DNA of 64,000 nucleotides from Faecalibacterium sp. I4-1-79 (GTDB lineage Bacteria; Bacillota; Clostridia; Oscillospirales; Ruminococcaceae): the NCBI RefSeq assembly GCF_023347235.1, contig NZ_CP094467.1, forward strand, positions 558,001 through 622,000, given 5' to 3'. Position numbers and translations under genes: made by a program. Shown here piece after piece: positions 58,820 to 64,000 of the stretch (positions are counted from its first letter, which is position 1; every line of letters begins with the position of its first letter). The notes beneath the pieces are model-generated. The model did not search any database. It saw only the letters and a program-made list of their open reading frames with translations, and had not been told where the DNA came from.

Positions 58820-59749
58820 ATGAAAAAAAGTAATGCGCCCGCAGGCGCACGAACTCCGTTCCAGAAATGGGTCGATAAGTATCAGGGTCTGTTTTATCTG
58901 ATCCCCTGGATCATCGGCTTTCTCGTCTTTAAGGCGTTCCCCTTCGGTCAGTCGCTGTATTACAGCTTCACCGATATGAACTTCTTCAAGGACGGCACCA
59001 GCTTTGTTGGTCTGGCCAACTACATTACCGCATTCCACACCAGAAAGATCACCAAGGCGCTGATCATCACCTTCAAGTACGCCTTTATCACCGTGCCCCT
59101 GAAGCTGATCTTCGCGCTGTTCATCGCCTACATCCTGAACTTCAAGATCGCCTGCGTCAACCTGTTCCGCACTGTGTACTACATCCCCTCCATTCTGGGC
59201 GGCTCTGTGGCTATCGCCGTGCTGTGGAAGGCTGTGTTCAGCGTGGACGGTCTGCTGAACACCGTGGTGCGCGCTGTCACCTTTGGTGCGGTGCAGGGCC
59301 CCGAGTGGCTGTCTGACCCCAACTACGCTCTGTGGATCATCTGCTTCCTGCGTATATGGCAGTTCGGCTCCGCCATGGTGCTGTTCCTTGCCGCACTGAA
59401 GGGCGTGCCCGCAGACCTGTACGAGGCTGCTACCATCGACGGTGCCGGCAAGTGGCGTCAGTTCTTCTCCATCACCGTTCCGATGATCACCCCCATCATC
59501 TTCTACAACCTGGTTACTCAGATCTGCCAGGCTTTCCAGGAGTTCAACGGCCCCTACATCATCACCAACGGTGGTCCCCGTGGTTCCACTACCCTGATCT
59601 CCCTGCTGGTTTACAACTACGCATTCAAGTCCTACGACATGGGCATGGCTTCTGCTCTGGCATGGATCATGTTCATCATCGTCTGCATCCTGACGATCAT
59701 TGCGTTCACCAGCCAGAAGAAGTGGGTCTACTACTCGGATGAAAGGTAA
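58820..59749 (+). CDS. ABC sugar importer, permease 1
   Basis: 309 residues, six membrane spans (first at ~30-50, LFYLIPWIIGFLVFKAFP), with the EAA loop DLYEAATIDGAGKWRQFFSITVPMITP that docks the ATPase. UgpA/MalF-like. AAAGGAGG lies before the ATG. Pairs with the next gene. Confidence 0.93.
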   Translation: MKKSNAPAGARTPFQKWVDKYQGLFYLIPWIIGFLVFKAFPFGQSLYYSFTDMNFFKDGTSFVGLANYITAFHTRKITKALIITFKYAFITVPLKLIFALFIAYILNFKIACVNLFRTVYYIPSILGGSVAIAVLWKAVFSVDGLLNTVVRAVTFGAVQGPEWLSDPNYALWIICFLRIWQFGSAMVLFLAALKGVPADLYEAATIDGAGKWRQFFSITVPMITPIIFYNLVTQICQAFQEFNGPYIITNGGPRGSTTLISLLVYNYAFKSYDMGMASALAWIMFIIVCILTIIAFTSQKKWVYYSDER

Positions 59750-59759
59750 GGTGACCAAT

Positions 59760-60617
59760 ATGGGAATGAAAGCATCGAATAAGATCGCAACCTTCTTTAA
59801 GTACTTCGTGCTGATCCTGGTTGGTGTCATCATGATCTATCCTCTGCTGTGGATGATCAGCGCTACCTTCAAGGACAACAGCGAGATCTTTGCAGGCATC
59901 AGCCTGTGGATCAAAAAGCCTACGCTGGATGGCTACCGCAACGCCCTGAACAACTTCGGCGGCTCCATCAACATCCTGCAGGCTATGCTCAACACTTACA
60001 GCTACGTCCTCCCCAAGGTGATCTGCACTGTGGTGTCTGCCTGTATTGCCGCTTACGGCTTTGGCCGTTTCGACTTCCCCGGCCGCAAGCTGCTGTTCAA
60101 CATCATGCTGGCCACTCTGTTCCTGCCGCAGGTCGTGCTGAACGTGCCCCAGTACCTGCTGTACAACAAGTTCGGCTGGGTGGACAGCCCCTTCTATCTG
60201 GCCATCTGGGTGCACTGCGCATTTGCTACCGAGACCTACTTCGTGTATCAGCTGGTGCAGTTCATGCGCAACGTCCCGCGTGATCTGGACGAGGCTGCCG
60301 CCATTGACGGCTGCTCCTCTTTCCAGACCCTGTACAAGGTCATCGTGCCCATGCTGGGACCCGCTCTGGTGTCCTGCGCACTGTTCCAGTTCATGTGGAG
60401 CTGCAACGACTTTATGGGCCCGCTGCTTTACGTCAGCACCCCCGGCAAGTACCCCATGTCCCTGTTCGTCAAGCTGTCCATGGACGGTGATACCGGCTTT
60501 GCATGGAACAAGATCCTTGCGCTGTCCCTCATCTCCATCCTGCCGCAGCTGATCGTATTCTTCTGTGCACAGGATCAGTTCGTTGAAGGTATCTCCGCAG
60601 GTGCCGTCAAGGGCTAA
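59760..60617 (+). CDS. ABC sugar importer, permease 2
   Basis: 285 residues from ATG 59760 (AAGGTGA 5 nt upstream). UgpE/MalG-like, six spans, EAA loop DLDEAAAIDGCSSFQTLYKVIVPMLGPAL. 10 bp after permease 1. Completes the importer apart from the ATPase, which is absent. Confidence 0.93.
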   Translation: MGMKASNKIATFFKYFVLILVGVIMIYPLLWMISATFKDNSEIFAGISLWIKKPTLDGYRNALNNFGGSINILQAMLNTYSYVLPKVICTVVSACIAAYGFGRFDFPGRKLLFNIMLATLFLPQVVLNVPQYLLYNKFGWVDSPFYLAIWVHCAFATETYFVYQLVQFMRNVPRDLDEAAAIDGCSSFQTLYKVIVPMLGPALVSCALFQFMWSCNDFMGPLLYVSTPGKYPMSLFVKLSMDGDTGFAWNKILALSLISILPQLIVFFCAQDQFVEGISAGAVKG

Positions 60618-60644
60618 TGCGCCATAAGAACATCTGACCAAGAC

Positions 60645-60690
60645 CAACACCCCCTGTGCTGCTCCCAACGGATGGCACAGGGGGTGTTTT
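60645..60690. terminator. Bidirectional terminator
   Basis: AACACCCCCTGTGC / GCACAGGGGGTGTTTT. Ends the importer operon and the minus-strand AraC gene. Confidence 0.88.
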
Positions 60691-60700
60691 GGTTGATACA

Positions 60701-61519
60701 TCATTTCGTCTGCTTTTTGCGGTACTGCAAAGGACTGATATCCATCACCTCGCGGAACACGCGGCGGAAGTGGGCTGCGCTGGCAAAGCCGGTCTGCTCG
60801 GCAATAGCGCTGATGGACAGCTCGGTGGTCTCCAGCAGTTTCTGCGCAGCCTCGATGCGGCGGTTGTTCAGGTAGTCCACGATGGATTGCCCGGTCACCC
60901 GCCGGAACAGGCGGCTGAGGTAGTAAGGGGAAAGGTAGAACTTTGCTGCCACCTCGGTAAGAGAGAACTTTTGCCGGTAGTTGGCGGCAAGATAGCCGCA
61001 CACCTGCTCAATGGTCTCGTTGCTGGGGCGCGCCACAGCGCTGCTCTCGGCAAGGCACTCCTGCTCTACATAGTGCAGAATCAGCAGCAGGTACAGTCCG
61101 CCGGGGTAGTCCTGCTCCGGCATGGCAGCGCGCATCATCTCCAGCAGGGTGCGCAGGCGGCGGGTCCACAGCACCGGGCCGTACAGCACCGTTGCCTCGC
61201 CGGGCAAAAACAGCCGGGCAAAATCCTGCTGGGCGGCGCTGCGCAGCTCGTGCAGGGCGCTGAGCGGGAACCGGCAGCCCACCAGTTCCGGGACGGCTGC
61301 ACCGGCGGCAGAGAGCACCGCGTCCCCCGCGCCCAGCAGCAGCGCACTGCCGGGGTTCAGCAGCAGATCGTTTTCCCCCATTTGCAGGGTGCAGCTGCCC
61401 TCGCTTACCAGCAAAAAGGTGCACATCTCCTCGTCTGCCGTCAGCTCCAGCTTGCTACCGTTCAGCCGCACGGTGTCTGCCTTTACCTTTGCGTTGATCT
61501 TTTCCCGTTCCGCTTTCAT
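60701..61519 (-). CDS. AraC-family transcriptional regulator
   Basis: 272 residues from ATG 61519 (AAGGA 8 nt upstream; ATG 61528 overlaps that site). N-terminal cupin-like sugar-sensing domain (about 1-150), C-terminal double helix-turn-helix: FSLTEVAAKFYLSPYYLSRLFRRVTGQSIVDYLNNRRIEAAQKLLETTELSISAIAEQTGFASAAHFRRVFREVMD. Divergent from GH28/GH105 and next to the importer, so the likely activator of pectin use. Confidence 0.9.
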   Translation of the reverse strand: MKAEREKINAKVKADTVRLNGSKLELTADEEMCTFLLVSEGSCTLQMGENDLLLNPGSALLLGAGDAVLSAAGAAVPELVGCRFPLSALHELRSAAQQDFARLFLPGEATVLYGPVLWTRRLRTLLEMMRAAMPEQDYPGGLYLLLILHYVEQECLAESSAVARPSNETIEQVCGYLAANYRQKFSLTEVAAKFYLSPYYLSRLFRRVTGQSIVDYLNNRRIEAAQKLLETTELSISAIAEQTGFASAAHFRRVFREVMDISPLQYRKKQTK

Positions 61520-61541
61520 TTTGCGCATCCTTTCCGAGAAT

Positions 61542-61572
61542 AACCCTCCCGGTAGCCGGGAGAGGGCTTTTC
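61542..61572 (+). other. Hairpin between araC-like and GH28 genes
   Basis: CCCTCCCGG, loop TAG, CCGGGAGAGGG, then CTTTT. May be a leader hairpin or an operator in the 110-bp divergent gap. Confidence 0.5.
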
Positions 61573-61630
61573 CTCATGATACCACGTCTGTCCCGTGGGG
61601 GCAAGACAAACTCACAGGAGGTTATTTCGC

Positions 61631-63187
61631 ATGAATCTGACCCTGATCCGTTCCATGACCCGCAGCGCCGTTTTCGAGCTGGAAAACGAGCTGTGCTACC
61701 GTCCGGCACACCCCTTTACCGTTGCCCTGAACGGCAAGACGGTGTACGAGGCCTGCAACACCAATGTATTTTCTCTGTTCTCCCTGCTGCCCGGCACCAC
61801 CTATACGGTGGAGGTGCAGGCCGAGGGTGAGACCCTGAAGCTGGATTTCACCACCGAGGCCGAGACCTTCTTTGTGGATGCTGCCCGCTATGGTCTGGTG
61901 GCCGATGGCGAGACCGACAACACCGTGCGGCTGCAGGCGGCGCTGTCCACCTGCCCCAAGGGCGGCACGGTGTATGTGCCCGCCGGCCGTTACCGCACCG
62001 CCAGCCTGTTCATGAAGAGCAACACCACCCTGTATCTGGAAAAGGGCGCTGTGCTGCTGGGCGATAACGACCGCACCCATTACCCCATCCTGCCCGGCGT
62101 GCTGCCCAGCGAGAACGAGGTGGACGAGTACTATCTGACAGGCTGGGAGGGCAACCCGCTGGACAGCTTTGCGGGTCTGTTGAACATCACGCAGGTGCAT
62201 GACGTGGTGGTGACCGGTGAGGGCACGCTGGACTGTGACGCCGAAAACGGCGACTGGTGGGTGAACCCCAAGGTCAAGCGCATCGCATGGCGTCCCCGGG
62301 CCGTGGCTGCGGTGGACAGCGAGAACGTCTGCCTGCACGGCATCACGGTGCAGAACAGCTACTCGTGGACCATCCACCCCATCTTTGTCAAGCACCTCGA
62401 CCTGCTCAACTTCAACATCAACAACCCCTACAACGCCCCCAACACGGACGGCATCGACCCCGAAAGCTGCGAGTATATCCGCATCATCGGCATGAATATC
62501 CATGTGGGCGACGACTGCATCGCCATGAAGGCCAGCAAAGTCTTTCTGGGCATGAAACTGAAGCGCAGCTGCGAGCACACCGTTATCCGCAACTGCCTGC
62601 TGGACAAGGGCCACGGCGGCATCGTCATCGGCAGCGAGATGAGCGGCGGTGTGAAGGACATGGTGGTGACCCAGTGCCTGATGGACCACACCGACCGCGG
62701 TCTGCGCGTCAAGACCCGCCGCGGCCGCGGCAACACCGCCGTCATTGACGGGCTGGTGTTCCGCAATGTGGAGATGCGGGGCGTCAAGGCACCCTTTGTC
62801 ATCAATATGTTCTACTTCTGCGACCCGGACGGCCACGGCCCCTATGTGCAGTGCCGCGAGCCGATGCCGGTGGACGAGTACACCCCCAAGCTGGGCAGCC
62901 TGACCATGGAGAACATCGTGGCTACCGATGCCCAGTTCGCGGGCTGCTACTTTGATGGCCTGCCGGAGCAGCCCATCGAACGGGTGACCATGCGGGATGT
63001 AAGCATCACCTTTGACCCCAACGCCAAGGAGGGACAGGCAGCTATGGCCGACAACCGTCCGCTGGTGAAAAAGCTGGCCATCTATGCCGAGAACGTCAAA
63101 GAGATCGACCTGCACAACGTGAAGATCGAGGGTTACGAGGGCGAGCGGCTGCACTTTGCCAACGTAGGACATTTTGAGGAGGACTGA
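61631..63187 (+). CDS. GH28 polygalacturonase-like enzyme
   Basis: 518 residues from ATG 61631 (AGGAGG 8 nt upstream), no signal peptide, so cytoplasmic. An N-terminal ~85-residue beta domain precedes the parallel beta-helix. GH28 motifs are present in order: APNTDGIDPESC, VGDDCIAMK, KGHGGIVIGSE and RGLRVKTRRGRG. Probably an exo-acting enzyme that trims imported oligogalacturonides. 3 bp before the GH105 gene. Confidence 0.92.
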   Translation: MNLTLIRSMTRSAVFELENELCYRPAHPFTVALNGKTVYEACNTNVFSLFSLLPGTTYTVEVQAEGETLKLDFTTEAETFFVDAARYGLVADGETDNTVRLQAALSTCPKGGTVYVPAGRYRTASLFMKSNTTLYLEKGAVLLGDNDRTHYPILPGVLPSENEVDEYYLTGWEGNPLDSFAGLLNITQVHDVVVTGEGTLDCDAENGDWWVNPKVKRIAWRPRAVAAVDSENVCLHGITVQNSYSWTIHPIFVKHLDLLNFNINNPYNAPNTDGIDPESCEYIRIIGMNIHVGDDCIAMKASKVFLGMKLKRSCEHTVIRNCLLDKGHGGIVIGSEMSGGVKDMVVTQCLMDHTDRGLRVKTRRGRGNTAVIDGLVFRNVEMRGVKAPFVINMFYFCDPDGHGPYVQCREPMPVDEYTPKLGSLTMENIVATDAQFAGCYFDGLPEQPIERVTMRDVSITFDPNAKEGQAAMADNRPLVKKLAIYAENVKEIDLHNVKIEGYEGERLHFANVGHFEED

Positions 63188-63190
63188 CCC

Positions 63191-64000
63191 ATGACCCATG
63201 AAGAGATCCTGTCCATGCTGGGCGACTATGTGGACTACCTGATCGCCAATTCCAGCGCCGAGGCACCGATGTGGAACATCGAGAAGGTGCGCAGCGGCAA
63301 GCCCAACAAGTGGAACTACATCGACGGCTGCATGATCACCGCCTGCCTGAGCCTGTACAAGACCACCGGCGACGAGAAGTATCTGGAGTTTTCCAAGGAG
63401 TTCATCGACTACTTTGTGCAGCCGGACGGCTCCATCAAGACCTACGACCCCAAGGAGTATAATCTGGACAACGTGAATCAGGGCAAGAACCTGTTCATTC
63501 TGTATGATATCTACGGGGACGAGAAGTACCGCAAGGCCATCGACACCATCCGCAGCCAGCTGCTCACCCAGCCCCGCACCAAGGAGGGCAACTTCTGGCA
63601 CAAGGACATCTACCCGTGGCAGGTGTGGCTGGACGGCACCTATATGGCGCAGCCCTTCTACATGGAGTACGAGACCCGCTTCAACAAGATGCAGGGCTGC
63701 ATCGACAGCTACAAGCAGTTCATGAACATCAAAAAGCACATGCGGGACGAAAAGACCGGCCTGTACTACCACGGCTACGATGAGAGCCGCCAGATGTACT
63801 GGGCAGACCCCGAGACCGGCTGCAGCCCCAACTTCTGGCTGCGCGCCATGGGCTGGTTCCTTGTGGCAATGGTGGATGTGCTGGAACGCATGGACGAGCA
63901 GCTGTACAACGAGTACCGCGGCATCATGGCCATGCTCAAGCAGACCGTAGAGGATATGCACAAGTTCCAGGACGAGCAGACCGGGATGTTCTGGCAGGTC
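63191..64000 (+). CDS. GH105 unsaturated rhamnogalacturonyl hydrolase, 5' part
   Basis: 270 codons from ATG 63191 (GAGGAGG upstream) with no stop before the window end. Matches YteR/GH105 enzymes: KWNYIDGCMITACLSLYKTTGD, NFWHKDIYPWQVWLDGTYMAQPFYMEYE (catalytic Asp region), GLYYHGYDESRQMYWADPETGCSPNFWLRAMGWF. Removes unsaturated galacturonic acid from pectin fragments in the cytoplasm. Truncated only by the window; a full protein is ~370 residues. Confidence 0.92.
   Translation, partial: MTHEEILSMLGDYVDYLIANSSAEAPMWNIEKVRSGKPNKWNYIDGCMITACLSLYKTTGDEKYLEFSKEFIDYFVQPDGSIKTYDPKEYNLDNVNQGKNLFILYDIYGDEKYRKAIDTIRSQLLTQPRTKEGNFWHKDIYPWQVWLDGTYMAQPFYMEYETRFNKMQGCIDSYKQFMNIKKHMRDEKTGLYYHGYDESRQMYWADPETGCSPNFWLRAMGWFLVAMVDVLERMDEQLYNEYRGIMAMLKQTVEDMHKFQDEQTGMFWQV

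Noticed and set aside
61622-63961. 779-codon minus-strand frame opposite GH28 and GH105
   Set aside because: Antisense shadow; His/Val/Gly-rich translation typical of reverse reading of GC-rich genes.

Overview
The window looks like chromosomal DNA of a gut Firmicute of the Faecalibacterium / Oscillospiraceae type. This is inferred from gene content: GH2/GH3/GH28/GH105 enzymes, a GPH sugar symporter, Rex, a T-box leader, strong GGAGG ribosome sites, and abundant small palindromic elements carrying CCCTCTCAGTC-like ends. No rRNA or tRNA gene was recognised. The first ~19.5 kb is visibly more AT-rich than the rest and reads as an accessory island; the remainder is GC-rich core-like sequence containing one large CRISPR locus.

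Island (1-19.5 kb). A ~190-bp module (terminator, promoter, leader, ribosome site) occurs in three long copies and one short copy. In order: copy 1 followed by a 15-codon gene remnant; a beta-glucoside cassette (LicT antiterminator with RAT/terminator leader, PTS EIIBC with an extra Cys-less EIIB-like domain, GH1 6-phospho-beta-glucosidase, YitT-type membrane protein); copy 2; a complete Wadjet anti-plasmid operon jetABCD; copy 3; a DUF4869-like gene, a small P-loop ATPase and a pRiA4b ORF-3-like gene; and the 40-bp core of copy 4. Then come decayed genes (a DUF3846/recombinase fragment, two divergent pieces of a DUF3427 helicase), an AAA-ATPase/PD-(D/E)XK protein and an AIM24 protein.

19.8-30.4 kb: a LytTR response regulator and its sensor kinase split at an A7 run; a carbohydrate block (GH2, membrane-anchored domain-swapped GH3, GPH symporter); and, on the minus strand, a BASS transporter behind a full T-box leader.

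30.4-42.5 kb: a type III-A CRISPR-Cas locus. cas10-csm2-csm3-csm4-csm5-cas6 run on the minus strand. Two arrays, both read on the minus strand, flank five accessory genes. Two of these are on the minus strand (a 122-aa protein of unknown role and a 64-aa glycine-zipper protein). Three form a plus-strand operon: stand-alone CARF protein, sigma-70-like protein, CARF-HEPN (Csm6-like) RNase. The sigma-like protein inside a CARF operon is the best candidate for an undescribed signalling branch. One repeat of each array is interrupted at the same nucleotide by a ~125-bp palindromic element, and the two copies carry their core in opposite orientation. No cas1 or cas2 is present here.

42.6-64 kb: serA-serC, a BlaI-like repressor, citrate synthase with a MarR-like regulator, a secreted ComEC-like hydrolase, a YgiQ radical SAM protein, an FtsK/SpoIIIE translocase, a TepA/ClpP-like protease, rex-tdk, and a pectin-use block (ABC sugar importer, AraC regulator, GH28, and a GH105 running off the end).
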